Positions 8,699-18,402 of a DNA stretch of 64,000 bases are shown here, piece by piece. A program made the position numbers and the translations under genes. The DNA is from Clostridia bacterium. Its GTDB lineage: Bacteria; Bacillota; Clostridia; Christensenellales; Aristaeellaceae. The DNA lies in NCBI GenBank assembly GCA_017481825.1, contig JAFUOR010000037.1:1-64000 (forward strand), in the 5' to 3' direction. The notes below the pieces were generated by a model. The model had not been told where the DNA came from. It searched no databases and saw only the letters and a list, made by a program, of their open reading frames with translations. Numbering within the stretch: the stretch's first letter is position 1; each line of letters opens with the position of its first letter.

Positions 8699-9562
8699 AT
8701 GAACATCGTCGATGCACTCTGCGACGCAGGTTTTGCGCGGGTGATCGTGCTCGACGGCTCTGCATGCGGCTGTGAGGACGCTGCGTCCATCCTGCTGGCA
8801 TTTTGGCCATATGAGGCCGAAAAAGCCCCTGCTGCGGACGGAGCCTGGGTGCATCCCTATTACGATGCCTCCCAGAAGGCCTACGAGACGGCCTCGCGCA
8901 TCGCCAGGGAATTTGCGGTCCAGGGCCTCTCCCTGCGGGATGATATTCGCGTCAAGCCCATTTTTGCGCGGCTGCCGGGATTGACCCAGGGCCGGAACAC
9001 CCTGTCCTACACGGCGGAATGGGGGAGCCGCTTCCATGTGCAGATTCTCGTATCATCCGTGGCGCTTCCTGCAACAGAGAACCTTGAACAGGAAAGCCAT
9101 GCGCTGCATTGCGGCACGTGCCGCAGATGTGTGGACGCGTGTCCCACCAATGCGTTGGAGGGCGACGTCTTTCACCGTGAAAGGTGCCTGCGCAACTGGC
9201 AGCTGAATGGTCAGCCTGTGCCGGAAATGCTGCGCTCTGCCATGGGGAATCGGCTGATCGGCTGCGATGTGTGCCAGCGGGTTTGTCCGCACAATGCGAC
9301 GCCTGCAGGGGAGTCGCATATGCCTGCGCCGCTGGAGGAAATCCTGTCCCAGCCCAAGGCATCGGCAGCGGCGCTCCGGCCCAGAATCGGCGCAAATCTG
9401 GCCATAGCCAACCGCGTGCTCGCCCAGGCCTGCCTGATTGCCGGAAACACACACCGCCAGGAGCTGCTGCCGCTGCTGCTGCCGCTGCTGCAGCACCCTT
9501 CCGCCACAGTGGCGGCGCATGCCGCATGGGCTGTTGAGGCCATCAAAAAGACATCTTTGTAA
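8699..9562 (+). CDS. QueG-like protein with two 4Fe-4S clusters (short, probably not a standard epoxyqueuosine reductase)
   Basis: ATG 8699 lies 9 bases after AAAGGAGG and gives 287 residues, against about 380 for QueG. The double-cluster ferredoxin-like motif is intact: CGTCRRCVDACP (about residues 139-150) and CDVCQRVCP (about 190-198). A preceding GLTQGRNTL ... EWGSRFHVQILV region matches QueG GWxGKxTL...GSxxFLGELL, and the C-terminus (NTHRQELLPLLLPLLQHPSATVAAHAAWAVE) is HEAT-like. The N-terminal cobalamin-binding part is much shortened, and the aspartate that in E. coli QueG precedes this region is not evident. Role in queuosine synthesis is therefore uncertain. Confidence 0.82.
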   Translation: MNIVDALCDAGFARVIVLDGSACGCEDAASILLAFWPYEAEKAPAADGAWVHPYYDASQKAYETASRIAREFAVQGLSLRDDIRVKPIFARLPGLTQGRNTLSYTAEWGSRFHVQILVSSVALPATENLEQESHALHCGTCRRCVDACPTNALEGDVFHRERCLRNWQLNGQPVPEMLRSAMGNRLIGCDVCQRVCPHNATPAGESHMPAPLEEILSQPKASAAALRPRIGANLAIANRVLAQACLIAGNTHRQELLPLLLPLLQHPSATVAAHAAWAVEAIKKTSL

Positions 9563-9573
9563 CAATTTTGTAC

Positions 9574-9609
9574 GGGAATCGCTCTTTTTGAGCGGTTCTT
9601 CGTTTTTTA
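9574..9609 (+). terminator. Terminator after the QueG-like gene
   Basis: Stem GAATCGCTC / GAGCGGTTC with a TTTTT-containing loop, followed by TTCGTTTTTT. It begins 12 bases after the stop codon. Confidence 0.75.
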
Positions 9610-9621
9610 CGTGCGGAAACA

Positions 9622-9650
9622 TTGCAGTTTCTCGCAAAATGCGCTATAAT
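9622..9650 (+). promoter_or_regulatory. Sigma-A promoter for the GH127-like/dusB operon
   Basis: TTGCAG (9622-9627), 17 bases, TATAAT (9645-9650), about 50 bases before the GTG start. Confidence 0.75.
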
Positions 9651-9700
9651 CAATGATGGTTTATTATACGTAAAAGCGCTATCTATTGGAGGTAAAGAAC

Positions 9701-11401
9701 GTGGCCCTGAAGCCGATTTTTGATAAAGCTCCCCTGACGCCCTTTTCCTGTCAGCCTCTGCGTGCCGGTCAGGTTCGCATGGATCATGCTGCCTTGAAGC
9801 AGCTCTACGCTGCGACTGTGCAGTCTGACCGTCCCACTGCGCTGGAGGGAGCCTTCCGCCTGGCATGCCTGGTCATGGCGCATCCCGATCAGGAACCTGT
9901 TGCGGCGCGCATTCGCGCTGCGCTGGAAGCTCAGCGGGAGGATGGCTCCTTTGCTGATTGCATGAAGAACAGCATCGCGATCCTGCGCGCGGCCTGGGCG
10001 CTCTATGAATATGAAGCTCGCAAGCCCATCCTGGAGCACATTGCCCGCTGGTGCGGCTGGGCGTCTTCCAACTGGGACGCCCTGATGGAGGACGATGATG
10101 TGTGGGCCAATCCCGCCGACCTCCTCGAATTGCTGGAGAATCTCTATCGCGTGACCGGCAAGGCGGCGGTGCTGAACCTGTGCGAGCGTGTATCGAGTCA
10201 GACGATGGTCTGGAGCAGCGTGCTCAACACCATCGCTGTTCAGCGTCCCACCAACCGCAGCATGACCCGCGATGAGCTCCAGCAGGGTCTTGCCCGCGAG
10301 AATGGTGACCGCAATGGCTTCTATACCCATTTTTACCGCACGAATCACCCTGAATCCCTGGCGGACGGCGCGCGCAGTGCCTCTGCCAAGGGCTGGTACT
10401 CCGGCTCCGCTACGGAGTTCGCGGCAACCCGCACCGCCTGGGAGCGTCTCTGCCGTTACCACGGCACGGTGTCCGGCGCGCTGACGGCGGACGAGCTGCT
10501 GGAGGGTACCGCCCCTGCTGGCGCTGCCAGCAACAGCGCGCTGGGCGCCTGGGCAGAAGCTCTTTGCGCTGCAGCCATGGGCGAGAACTCCGCCTGGGCA
10601 TGGGACGCCATCGAGCGCATGGCCTACAACGCTCTGCCTGCCACGATTGTCAACGGTCAGGTGGTGGAATTCCAGCGCGCAAACACGCTGACAGAGGCTG
10701 CAGGTATCGAAGACTGCTTCCATGTGAGCGCTGACCATGCCCAGCGCGTGATCGACCGCCTCAGCCGCGGATACACCTGCGTTGCCTCCAGCGCTGTCAC
10801 GGCCCGGGTGGACGGCATGTCAGTCAATCTGTATCTGCCGGGCAAGTATGCCGTGGCGGTGGGCGAGAGCCTCATCATGCTGACCATCGACCGTGACGCA
10901 CACCAGAGCACGGTTCAGGTGCATTGCAAGAGCGATGTGAAGGCAGCCCTGCGTCTGCGCATCCCCGACTGGAGCAAAAATGCCGAGGTTGCCATCAACG
11001 GTATGGACAGCGACGCTGGAAAGGACTGCAAGGGGGGCTTCATGGTTCTGGACCGCACCTGGCACGACGGCGATACCATCACCGTGACCCTGGAACAGAC
11101 TGTCCGCGTGATGGATGGCCATCATCAGGGCAAGTACCTGCTCAAGGGACCCATCGTGATGGCGATGCCCGTTGTGAAGGGGAAGGCATGGAATGTATCC
11201 TTCGTGAAGGAAAAAGTCGATGGCAATCAGGTCGTCGCCGTGCTTGATACCGTGGCGGACTGGAAGCGTAAGGGCGATGTTCCGGCGGATCTGCCGGTGC
11301 TTCCCGCAGCCTCCGGTGATGCGCTGACGGAAACGGTGCTGCAGCCCTACGCCGCATGTCCTGCCCGCATCGCCTTGTTCCCCTGGAGGAAGCAGGCATG
11401 A
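9701..11401 (+). CDS. GH127/DUF1680-like protein, active-site residues apparently lost
   Basis: The chosen GTG at 9701 is 8 bases after TTGGAGGT; a TTG at 9686 lies inside that ribosome binding site. The 566-aa protein has an all-helical N-terminal two thirds and a beta-rich C-terminus typical of GH127 beta-L-arabinofuranosidases: [64 protein letters not shown] and [13 protein letters not shown]. By recalled alignment, the Glu-x-Cys of the family zinc site (ETC) is replaced and the catalytic CC pair is reduced to a single Cys in [12 protein letters not shown]. No signal peptide is present. Its stop overlaps the dusB start (ATGA), so the two are coupled. An inactive or repurposed enzyme seems likely. 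Confidence 0.75.
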   Translation: MALKPIFDKAPLTPFSCQPLRAGQVRMDHAALKQLYAATVQSDRPTALEGAFRLACLVMAHPDQEPVAARIRAALEAQREDGSFADCMKNSIAILRAAWALYEYEARKPILEHIARWCGWASSNWDALMEDDDVWANPADLLELLENLYRVTGKAAVLNLCERVSSQTMVWSSVLNTIAVQRPTNRSMTRDELQQGLARENGDRNGFYTHFYRTNHPESLADGARSASAKGWYSGSATEFAATRTAWERLCRYHGTVSGALTADELLEGTAPAGAASNSALGAWAEALCAAAMGENSAWAWDAIERMAYNALPATIVNGQVVEFQRANTLTEAAGIEDCFHVSADHAQRVIDRLSRGYTCVASSAVTARVDGMSVNLYLPGKYAVAVGESLIMLTIDRDAHQSTVQVHCKSDVKAALRLRIPDWSKNAEVAINGMDSDAGKDCKGGFMVLDRTWHDGDTITVTLEQTVRVMDGHHQGKYLLKGPIVMAMPVVKGKAWNVSFVKEKVDGNQVVAVLDTVADWKRKGDVPADLPVLPAASGDALTETVLQPYAACPARIALFPWRKQA

Positions 11402-12360
11402 CAAGCGTCCGCCTTGCCCCGCTGGCAGGCATAACCGACTGGCCCTTTCGCCTCCTGTGCTTTGAGCAGGGCTGCGATATGGCCACGACCGAGATGGTCA
11501 GCGCCATGGGCTATCTCTACGCGCCGCGCAACCATCCTGCAACGACGGCGCTCATTGAGCGTCATCCTGACGAGCCGCGGCTGATTGTGCAGATTTTCGG
11601 CAAGGAAGCAGATCTCATGGCGCGCGCGGCAGATGAACTGAGCAGCATGGGCCGCTTTGAAGGGCTTGACGTCAATATGGGCTGCCCTGCGCACAAGGTT
11701 GCCTGCTCCGGCGAGGGCAGCGGACTGATGCGCCATCCTGAAAATGCAGAAAAGATTCTGCGCGCGGTGGTCAAGGCAAGCCGTCTGCCGGTGTCGGTCA
11801 AGATGCGCCTTGGCTGGGATCATGAGCATATCAACGTGATCGACATGGCGAAGATGGCCGAGGACTGCGGCGTGTGTGAAATCGCCATCCATGGCCGCAC
11901 GCGCATGCAGCAGTACAGCGGCGTGGCGGATTGGGAGTATGTCCGCCGGGTCAAGGAGGCCGTGAAGATCCCTGTGATCGGAAACGGTGACATCTTCACC
12001 GGGGACGACGCCATGAAACGCCTTGCCGAAACCGGCGTGGACGGCCTGATGATCGCCCGCGGCGCAATGGGGAACCCTTGGCTGTTCCGGGAGATCAAGC
12101 AGCGCCTTGCAGGCGAAGAATTTATTGCGCCCGGCATTGACGAGCGCATCGGCATGGCCCTGCGCCATTATGACATGCTGCTGCACTGGAAACACGAGCG
12201 CGTGGCCGTGAACGAAATGCGCAAGCATATCGGCTGGTATGTGGCCGGTATGCGCGGCGCGGCCCAGCTACGCGGACAGATCAATCAGGAGCCTGACCCG
12301 CGGGTGGTGAAGGAGATGCTCCTCGCCTTTGCCGATCAGGCCAAACAGGAAACGGAGTAA
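11398..12360 (+). CDS. dusB: tRNA-dihydrouridine synthase (DusB-like)
   Basis: The 320-aa FMN-dependent enzyme reduces uridines in the tRNA D-loop. Motifs: [13 protein letters not shown] at the N-terminus, [17 protein letters not shown] (catalytic Cys), the FMN-phosphate region [11 protein letters not shown] and [15 protein letters not shown], and the C-terminal helical domain with [20 protein letters not shown]. The ATG at 11398 overlaps the preceding stop codon (ATGA), which decides the start. It ends 27 bases before the next start. Confidence 0.94.
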   Translation: MTSVRLAPLAGITDWPFRLLCFEQGCDMATTEMVSAMGYLYAPRNHPATTALIERHPDEPRLIVQIFGKEADLMARAADELSSMGRFEGLDVNMGCPAHKVACSGEGSGLMRHPENAEKILRAVVKASRLPVSVKMRLGWDHEHINVIDMAKMAEDCGVCEIAIHGRTRMQQYSGVADWEYVRRVKEAVKIPVIGNGDIFTGDDAMKRLAETGVDGLMIARGAMGNPWLFREIKQRLAGEEFIAPGIDERIGMALRHYDMLLHWKHERVAVNEMRKHIGWYVAGMRGAAQLRGQINQEPDPRVVKEMLLAFADQAKQETE

Positions 12361-12387
12361 TCATTCGGAAAGGGAAGTGATGGAACC

Positions 12388-13794
12388 GTGCGTTTGATCC
12401 AAAGGATCCTTGCGCTGCTATTGATGCTGCTGATGCTTGCAGGCACAGCGCTGGCGGAAGCGCCGTTTCTGCGCCATAGCGAGGGCTGGGCGCTGGAAAA
12501 CACCCCCCTGGAGGTATACCTTTCAGCCGATATCACAGCCCTGCTGCCCTACGATGATGACCGTTTTGCGATGCTCAAGGAAATCACCGACAATCTGTCC
12601 CTGCGCTTGATCGCAGCGCCGGATGAAGGCAGCGTGTCCATCTATGTCAGCAATTCGGAGGCGCTGACGCTGGCTTATCTGGATGATGCCGTGCAGCTGT
12701 CCTGCGTGCCGGAAACGGCCTTCACCGCTGACAGCGACCCGATGGGCTTGCTGCTGGGTGCCAGCACGCAGAATATATCTCTGTACGGCCTTCGCGCTGA
12801 TGCAGAGGCGCTGCTGAATGACGGCTGGGTGCTGCTGAGCGGCATCTCTCCCGCCTTTGACGAATATGCCGATAGGCGCAGCGTCAAGACAGCCATCACT
12901 GATATGGGTACGGCCCGTTCCTGCACGGACTACACCATTCCCAAGGGTGATGTTGAGGCGATGAAGGAGACCCTTCTGTCCCTGTGTCCCGAGGGATGGC
13001 TGCATGATATCATCGCCGGCCTGACCTTCTCCGGCAAGCAGACCTTGCGCGTGTACCGCACGGAGGACGAGGTTCCGCTGCGCATGGAATACAATGGCAC
13101 CTGCGGTCCGGAGGGCAATCTGCGCACGGTGAAGCTCGTCTGGCGCATGCGCCGTGACGATACCGCCCACCGGGACGAGGTGACCCTCACATCCCCTGCA
13201 AAATCCGGCGGCAACAAGAATACCCTCGAATTTGAACGCATCATCAAGACCAATAAGTCCGGCGCCATCGAGATGGATGGCTCCTTCACCTATACTGTGG
13301 TGCTGGATAAGCAGACCACCACGCGCAAGGGCGAGTTTGAGCTGACCAATGCCTGTACGGAGGAAAGTGACGTGATCACCGGTACGGTCAAGCTGCAGCA
13401 GAAGCTCCCTGGAGAGGATAGCTTTACTGGCGTGAGCTTTGCACCGAACCTGACCATTGCAGGCTCTCAGGACGATCCCGCCATCCACGGTACCCTGGAG
13501 GTATCCGGCCTGAGCGGCAAGAACGTTGCTGAGCACGCGATGATCTCCGTGCGGGCCAATCGTGCAGAGGAATCCCTCTGGACGGCGAGGGAGGAAACCA
13601 TGAACCTCAGCGTGCTCACCCCGGAGCAGCTGGCCAGCGTGCAGCAGCAGGTTGCTGCCAAGGCTGCCACGGCGCTGGTGCGTCCGTTGATCATCCTGCT
13701 GGGCGATACGGCGGATTGGTTCTTCCGTGATATGGCCCCTGAGGATGTCGAGGCCATCCTCGACGCCGCGGGCAGCGTGACCATCATCGAATAA
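12388..13794 (+). CDS. Secreted protein of unknown function, member 1 of a three-gene cassette
   Basis: GTG start with a GGGAAG site. The 468-aa product has a signal peptide (about 1-23, ending GTALA followed by E). The mature part is predicted by eye to be mostly beta strand, with many alternating Thr/Val strands (MEYNGTCGPEGNLRTVKLVW; GEFELTNACTEESDVITGTVKL). Near the C-terminus SVLTPEQLASVQQQVAAKAATALVRPLIILLG resembles a segment at the same place in the next two proteins. No known domain, lipobox or anchor is seen. It is followed after 30 bases by member 2 on the same strand. Confidence 0.85.
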   Translation: MRLIQRILALLLMLLMLAGTALAEAPFLRHSEGWALENTPLEVYLSADITALLPYDDDRFAMLKEITDNLSLRLIAAPDEGSVSIYVSNSEALTLAYLDDAVQLSCVPETAFTADSDPMGLLLGASTQNISLYGLRADAEALLNDGWVLLSGISPAFDEYADRRSVKTAITDMGTARSCTDYTIPKGDVEAMKETLLSLCPEGWLHDIIAGLTFSGKQTLRVYRTEDEVPLRMEYNGTCGPEGNLRTVKLVWRMRRDDTAHRDEVTLTSPAKSGGNKNTLEFERIIKTNKSGAIEMDGSFTYTVVLDKQTTTRKGEFELTNACTEESDVITGTVKLQQKLPGEDSFTGVSFAPNLTIAGSQDDPAIHGTLEVSGLSGKNVAEHAMISVRANRAEESLWTAREETMNLSVLTPEQLASVQQQVAAKAATALVRPLIILLGDTADWFFRDMAPEDVEAILDAAGSVTIIE

Positions 13795-13824
13795 CAACGA
13801 AGCCATCAAGGAGGCTGATTCCAT

Positions 13825-15459
13825 ATGAAGAGGTTCCTGTGTCTGCTCCTGTGCCTGATGCTGCTGATCCCCAGCGTTCTGGCGGAAACGGATTATTCCT
13901 TGCAGGACAAGTTCAACCAGCAGTATCTGCTGACCGGCAACGGTGTCACCGGCAAGTTTTCATTGACGGCCTTCGGCGGCGCGCCCTGGCTGGAATATCT
14001 GCTGCCCTTTGCTGGCAATGAGATGCGCATCCGTCTGATTCACAGCCCGACGGGCGAGACTTCCGACATGATTGCCGGCGATGAATACTGGCAGTTCCAG
14101 CTCTACGCCCAGGATGCCCAGAAGAATGCCTATGGCACCACCATGGTCTATGGCGATGAGCAGGCGATCTACATGAGCAGCGAACTGCTGCCTGGCGAGC
14201 TGCTGACGCTCCCCGTTGGTCAAGATCTGCTCAATGCCATCTTCGGCAGCAGCGAGGGTAATGATTCCTTCTACACGGCTTTTGCCAACCTGATGCAGAT
14301 TGACGATGATGACTGGGCTGCCTATTGGGAGCCCGTGATGGAGAAGTACTACACGGATATGGAGCTCTGGCTGAGCGGCTATGCGCCCGCGCCCATCCTC
14401 GGCGGCACCACAGGCGCCATGACCATGCACACCACCTACACCATTCCTGCGGATGACCTGAAGGCGCAGATGAAGAAGATCGTCGGCCTGATGATCTACG
14501 ATCACGACCTACAGGCGCTGCTGCGTCCTGTGTTTGGCGAGGAGCTGGCCTCCCTGTACCTGAATACCGCGCTGGTGTATTTCTATGAGGCCTGCATTGA
14601 TCTGCTGCCCCTTTCCGGCAGTGTGGTGCTGGAGCGCGAGATGACTGTGCTGGGCGAGGTTGTTGGCACGAGCTTCTCTTTGCCGCTGGCTGACCTTCCG
14701 CAGGATCTGGTGGATGCTGCCGGGAGCCTCCTGTCCGCCGTGTTTGCGCTGCCGGAGGTCTCGCTGCCCCGCGAGTTCCAGCGCATTACCGTTTCCCAGT
14801 CCCAGGGTGATGTGTCCGTCATGCTCTCTGCGCCTACGATGACCTATTCCGTCATTCTGGACGAGACGGCCTCCAATGCGGAAACCTCGCAGTGGGAGGG
14901 CTACATTCGCATTAACCCGGCGGCGGGCGTCAACGAAGCGCCGCTGTCGGCCGCCTTCACCATGAAGACCAGCCATGCGATCACGACCGATGACGAGGGC
15001 ATTACCCGCGACAGCACGTCCTTCTCGCTGGCCATCGCGCCCGATCTGAGCATGCTGGAGGAGGACGATCCCTTCCGCAACAGCTACATCGACTTTGCAC
15101 CCGTGAGCCTTGATTACACGCTGCGCTATGCCTCCAATGATTCTCAGATGGAGCCGACGCAGATCAACGTGACGGGCAATGTCAAGCTGCCCGATGCGGA
15201 GGTTGGCCTTGACCTTGTTGTAAAGACCACTGCCAAGTGGGATATGCCTTCGCTGCCCACCGCTGGCGCGGAGAATGTGCTGGCTATGTCCGATGCGCGC
15301 GCGCAGGAGCTGCTGGCCCGTTTTGTGAGCAACGCCACCATCACCATGGCCACCATGAATGCTGGTGCGCTGCCCACGGCTACCCCGGAACCCGCAACGC
15401 TGACGGATATTCCCGAGCCCGTCCAAACGGCAGAGCCTACCGCTGTACCGCCGATGTAA
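13825..15459 (+). CDS. Secreted protein of unknown function, member 2 of a three-gene cassette
   Basis: ATG is 8-9 bases after AAGGAGG. The 544-aa product has a signal peptide (about 1-20, MKRFLCLLLCLMLLIPSVLA). The mature chain alternates helical segments (ADDLKAQMKKIVGLMIYDHD; LNTALVYFYEACIDLLPLSG) with beta-rich stretches and ends in a Pro/Thr tail (PTATPEPATLTDIPEPVQ...). The conserved-looking C-terminal helix is MSDARAQELLARFVSNATITM. The Pro/Thr tail could be a wall-spanning linker, but no sortase signal follows it. Function unknown. Confidence 0.85.
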   Translation: MKRFLCLLLCLMLLIPSVLAETDYSLQDKFNQQYLLTGNGVTGKFSLTAFGGAPWLEYLLPFAGNEMRIRLIHSPTGETSDMIAGDEYWQFQLYAQDAQKNAYGTTMVYGDEQAIYMSSELLPGELLTLPVGQDLLNAIFGSSEGNDSFYTAFANLMQIDDDDWAAYWEPVMEKYYTDMELWLSGYAPAPILGGTTGAMTMHTTYTIPADDLKAQMKKIVGLMIYDHDLQALLRPVFGEELASLYLNTALVYFYEACIDLLPLSGSVVLEREMTVLGEVVGTSFSLPLADLPQDLVDAAGSLLSAVFALPEVSLPREFQRITVSQSQGDVSVMLSAPTMTYSVILDETASNAETSQWEGYIRINPAAGVNEAPLSAAFTMKTSHAITTDDEGITRDSTSFSLAIAPDLSMLEEDDPFRNSYIDFAPVSLDYTLRYASNDSQMEPTQINVTGNVKLPDAEVGLDLVVKTTAKWDMPSLPTAGAENVLAMSDARAQELLARFVSNATITMATMNAGALPTATPEPATLTDIPEPVQTAEPTAVPPM

Positions 15460-15487
15460 GACCGTGCCGTAAAGGAGGTCAATTCCT

Positions 15488-16897
15488 GTGAAGAAGCTGC
15501 TTGCTGTTTTGCTGATCATGCTGCTGCCGCTCTCAGCCTGCGCCGAAACCTACACCTTCTCCATGACGATGTCTGCTGATGAGGAAGGGCTGCGGGCGCT
15601 CTATGAGCCCATGTTTGCGCAGATGGATACCGGGGAGCTCGCCGGTGTGAATCTGGATGCGCTCTATACGACCATGTACAAGCTTTTCAATGGCTTTGGC
15701 TGCTCTGTAACTATCCAGGAGGACGCGCTGGCGGGCGAAATCCGTATGAGCGGCCAGCCGCTGATGGAAGGCGTCATCTATCTGCCTGAAAACGGCGACC
15801 TGTATGTAACAAGCGAGCTGCTGGCGGATCATGCCCTGTATTACCCGGCGGATCCGCAGGAAATGGTGCTGCTGGAGCGCCAGTTGATGGCCGTGATGCA
15901 TGCTGATTGGGAAGGCGCTCTGAATGCCATCAAAGAGGCCGGTACGGACTACCTGAACAATCTTGATTACACGACGGAGGCCGGATGGTTTACAGGCGAC
16001 GCCTTTGAGGGCGGCAACATCTGCATCACCTATGAACTGGATGATCGTGACCTGTCCCAGCTGGTCGGTCTCCTGCTGCTGCCAGAGGTGCGTAAGGTTG
16101 CATCTCCCTTGGCAGCGCTGTTGAAGCTCGATCCCCAGGATACGCTCTGGTCGCTCCATGACCTGAACTGGCAGATTGCCAGCGAAAACCGCTATCGTTA
16201 CATCGTGAAGATTGTCGCGCAGGATACCGCGCCGATCGGTTTCTCCCTGACGGTGCTGGAGGACTCTATGCAAGTCATGACTGCGTCCCTCGGGCTTCAG
16301 GAAACAAGTGCGATACTTGTGATCGGCGCCGGGCAGGACGGCATGAACCACTGGCTCTGCTACGATATCGATGCTGAGATCGGCGGAGACGCGTTTTCCG
16401 TCGTGGGAACAACCACGCAATTCACCGCTCCGCAGGACGAGAGCTTCGCCTATGCCCGGAAGATGGCCGGCGATGCGCACACCGCGGACTGGGAATGGCA
16501 CATCCAGCAGACGGCGGAGGGCATGAAGTGGCAGTACAAGTCGGATATCGCCATGCCTACCGTTGTCAACGGCCAGTCCGGCACCATTGCTGCCAGCGGC
16601 ACAGGCGAGGGCCAGCTGATCCTTTCGCCCTTCAACCTGACGGACGACATGATGCTCTACGTGGCTGAAAAGCCTGCCCTTGGCATCCGCACGACCATCC
16701 AGCCGGATGAAGCCATTCCGCCGATGGAGGATGGTCTCACGTTGTGCGACGTGTACAGCACAGACGCGGAACAGCAGGAGCTGCAAAGTGAGCTCCTGGA
16801 CAAGTTTACGAATAAGCTGACCATTCGCCTGATCAAGCTGATGCCAGCGGAGCTGATGAGCGTGCCTCAGCTCTTCGCCCTTCCGGAAGCAGAATAA
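15488..16897 (+). CDS. Secreted protein of unknown function, member 3 of a three-gene cassette
   Basis: GTG start preceded by AAAGGAGGTC. The 469-aa product has a signal peptide (about 1-19, ending LSACA followed by E; the Cys is not followed by a lipobox-like context, so a lipoprotein is possible but unlikely). The mature part reads YTFSMTMSADEEGLRALYEPM..., has helix-rich and beta-rich blocks like members 1 and 2, and ends with QQELQSELLDKFTNKLTIRLIKLMPAEL, aligning in place with the C-terminal helices of its neighbours. Last gene before a terminator. Function unknown. Confidence 0.85.
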   Translation: MKKLLAVLLIMLLPLSACAETYTFSMTMSADEEGLRALYEPMFAQMDTGELAGVNLDALYTTMYKLFNGFGCSVTIQEDALAGEIRMSGQPLMEGVIYLPENGDLYVTSELLADHALYYPADPQEMVLLERQLMAVMHADWEGALNAIKEAGTDYLNNLDYTTEAGWFTGDAFEGGNICITYELDDRDLSQLVGLLLLPEVRKVASPLAALLKLDPQDTLWSLHDLNWQIASENRYRYIVKIVAQDTAPIGFSLTVLEDSMQVMTASLGLQETSAILVIGAGQDGMNHWLCYDIDAEIGGDAFSVVGTTTQFTAPQDESFAYARKMAGDAHTADWEWHIQQTAEGMKWQYKSDIAMPTVVNGQSGTIAASGTGEGQLILSPFNLTDDMMLYVAEKPALGIRTTIQPDEAIPPMEDGLTLCDVYSTDAEQQELQSELLDKFTNKLTIRLIKLMPAELMSVPQLFALPEAE

Positions 16898-16909
16898 TTC
16901 GTACACTAA

Positions 16910-16941
16910 AAGGCGGCCTGTTCCATGTGACAGGCCGCCTT
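16910..16941. terminator. Bidirectional terminator between secreted cassette and ispDF
   Basis: Perfect 12-bp stem AAGGCGGCCTGT (16910-16921) / ACAGGCCGCCTT (16930-16941) with an 8-base loop. TTTT follows on the minus strand, so it mainly terminates ispDF. Confidence 0.8.
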
Positions 16942-16952
16942 GCTGTATGCAT

Positions 16953-18101
16953 TTATCGCGCCTCGACCATGCAGACCGCCTGGGCGCTGATGCCCTCCTC
17001 GCGCCCTTCAAAGGCGAGGCGCTCGGTGGTGGTCGCCTTGATGTTGACGCGGCTCAAGGGCAGATTCAGGACGGAGGCAACATTTTCGCGCATCGCAGGG
17101 ATATAGGGCAGGAGCTTGGGCTTTTGCGCCACGATGGTTACATCACAGCTGGTCACGCGCGCACCATGCTCATGCAGCAGCGCCACGACATGCTCCAGCA
17201 GCTTCATGGAGGAAATGCCGCGGTAGCGCTCGTCCGTATCGGGAAAATGCTTGCCGATATCGCCCAGCGCCATGGCACCGAGCATCGCGTCCATCAGCGC
17301 GTGGAGCGCTACATCCGCGTCGCTGTGGCCAAGAAGCCCCAGGGTATGCGGCACGGTCACGCCGCACAGGATGAGGTCGCGCTCCTCCACAAGGCGATGC
17401 ACATCATAGCCTTGACCAACGCGCAGGGCAGGGAAGTCCTGTTCCAGAAAAGCCTGTGCCATGAGAATATCCTCCGGTGTGGTGAGCTTGATATTTTTGC
17501 GGCTGCCCAGGGTCAGGCGCACGGGATGCCCCATCCGCTCCACGAGGGATGCGTCATCCGTACCGAGGAAGCCTTCCGCCTGTGCCGCCTGATGCGCCTG
17601 ACGGATCAGCGCTGTCGTAAAGCCCTGGGGGGTCTGCACGGCGCGCAGGGCCGAACGGTCAGGCGTCGCGGTGACGAATTCGTTCCCATCCACCTGCTTG
17701 ATGGTATCTACCGCTGGAATCGCAGCTACGCCCGTGCCGCAAGCTTCCACGGACGCCTTGCAGCGCTCGATGGTTTCGCGGTCAACCAGGCAGCGCGCAC
17801 CATCATGGATGAGGACATGCGTACATGCTTCCGGCAATGCGCAAAGTCCCTGCCAGACGGAGTCCTGCCGGGTGCTACCGCCGGGAACGACGGTAACAGG
17901 CATTTCAGCAGCCTGCACAGCCTCCTTCACGGCCTCCATGTCCTCGGAACGGCTGACGAGCACAACGCCCTCGACAAGGCGCTCAAAAGCCTTGACAGAG
18001 CGCAGGATCACCGGCTCGCCATGCAGGGAGAGCAGTACCTTGTTGCGCCCGGCTCCCATGCGACTACCGCTGCCGCCTGCCAAAACGATTGCATACCACA
18101 T
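16953..18101 (-). CDS. ispDF: Bifunctional IspD/IspF: MEP cytidylyltransferase / MECDP synthase
   Basis: A natural fusion of two non-consecutive steps of the MEP isoprenoid pathway. Residues about 1-225 are IspD: AIVLAGGSGSRMGAGRNKVLL (CTP-binding), HDGARCLV, TPQGFTTALIRQAH and GTDDASLVE. Residues about 228-382 are IspF: RVGQGYDVHRL (metal-binding D and H), LGHSDADVALHALMDAMLGA, DIGKHFPDTDERYRGISS and IKATTTERLAFEGREEGISAQAV. Start ATG at 18101, 3 bases after the rqcP stop, so the two form an operon. Fused IspDF is known in several bacterial groups and is uncommon but not unique in Clostridia. Confidence 0.96.
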   Translation of the reverse strand: MWYAIVLAGGSGSRMGAGRNKVLLSLHGEPVILRSVKAFERLVEGVVLVSRSEDMEAVKEAVQAAEMPVTVVPGGSTRQDSVWQGLCALPEACTHVLIHDGARCLVDRETIERCKASVEACGTGVAAIPAVDTIKQVDGNEFVTATPDRSALRAVQTPQGFTTALIRQAHQAAQAEGFLGTDDASLVERMGHPVRLTLGSRKNIKLTTPEDILMAQAFLEQDFPALRVGQGYDVHRLVEERDLILCGVTVPHTLGLLGHSDADVALHALMDAMLGAMALGDIGKHFPDTDERYRGISSMKLLEHVVALLHEHGARVTSCDVTIVAQKPKLLPYIPAMRENVASVLNLPLSRVNIKATTTERLAFEGREEGISAQAVCMVEAR

Positions 18102-18104
18102 GGC

Positions 18105-18386
18105 TTATTCCTCCGCTTGACGCTCGGAGGCCATGGCTGCATCTTCCTCCAGAATGCGATAGAGGTCAGCTGCGCCTTCCTTGCGCACAGTGGCGGGAAC
18201 GGAAAGAATCTCATACCTGCCAAGATGATCGCCAAAACGAATGGTCATGATATCGCCGGGCTTGACCTCCGCGCCGGGCTTGGCCACCTTGCCATTGAGC
18301 GTCACGCGACCACCGGAGCAGGCCTCGTTGGCCACCGTGCGGCGCTTGATGATGCGGGATACCTTCAGATACTTGTCTAAACGCAT
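18105..18386 (-). CDS. rqcP: S4-domain RNA-binding protein RqcP (YabO)
   Basis: The 93-aa protein is an S4 domain from its first residue: MRLDKYLKVSRIIKRRTVANEAC, GGRVTLNGKVAKPGAEVKPGDIMTIRFG. In Bacillus, YabO/RqcP acts with RqcH in alanine tailing of stalled nascent chains on 50S subunits. The context spoVT-yabM-yabN-HU-yabO supports the assignment over HslR. The start follows an AGGAGG site. It is cut off from the HU gene by a terminator, and no separate promoter is obvious in the 20 bases left, so read-through or a promoter inside the hup 3' end is likely. Confidence 0.88.
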   Translation of the reverse strand: MRLDKYLKVSRIIKRRTVANEACSGGRVTLNGKVAKPGAEVKPGDIMTIRFGDHLGRYEILSVPATVRKEGAADLYRILEEDAAMASERQAEE

Positions 18387-18402
18387 AGGTCCTCCAATAT
18401 AA

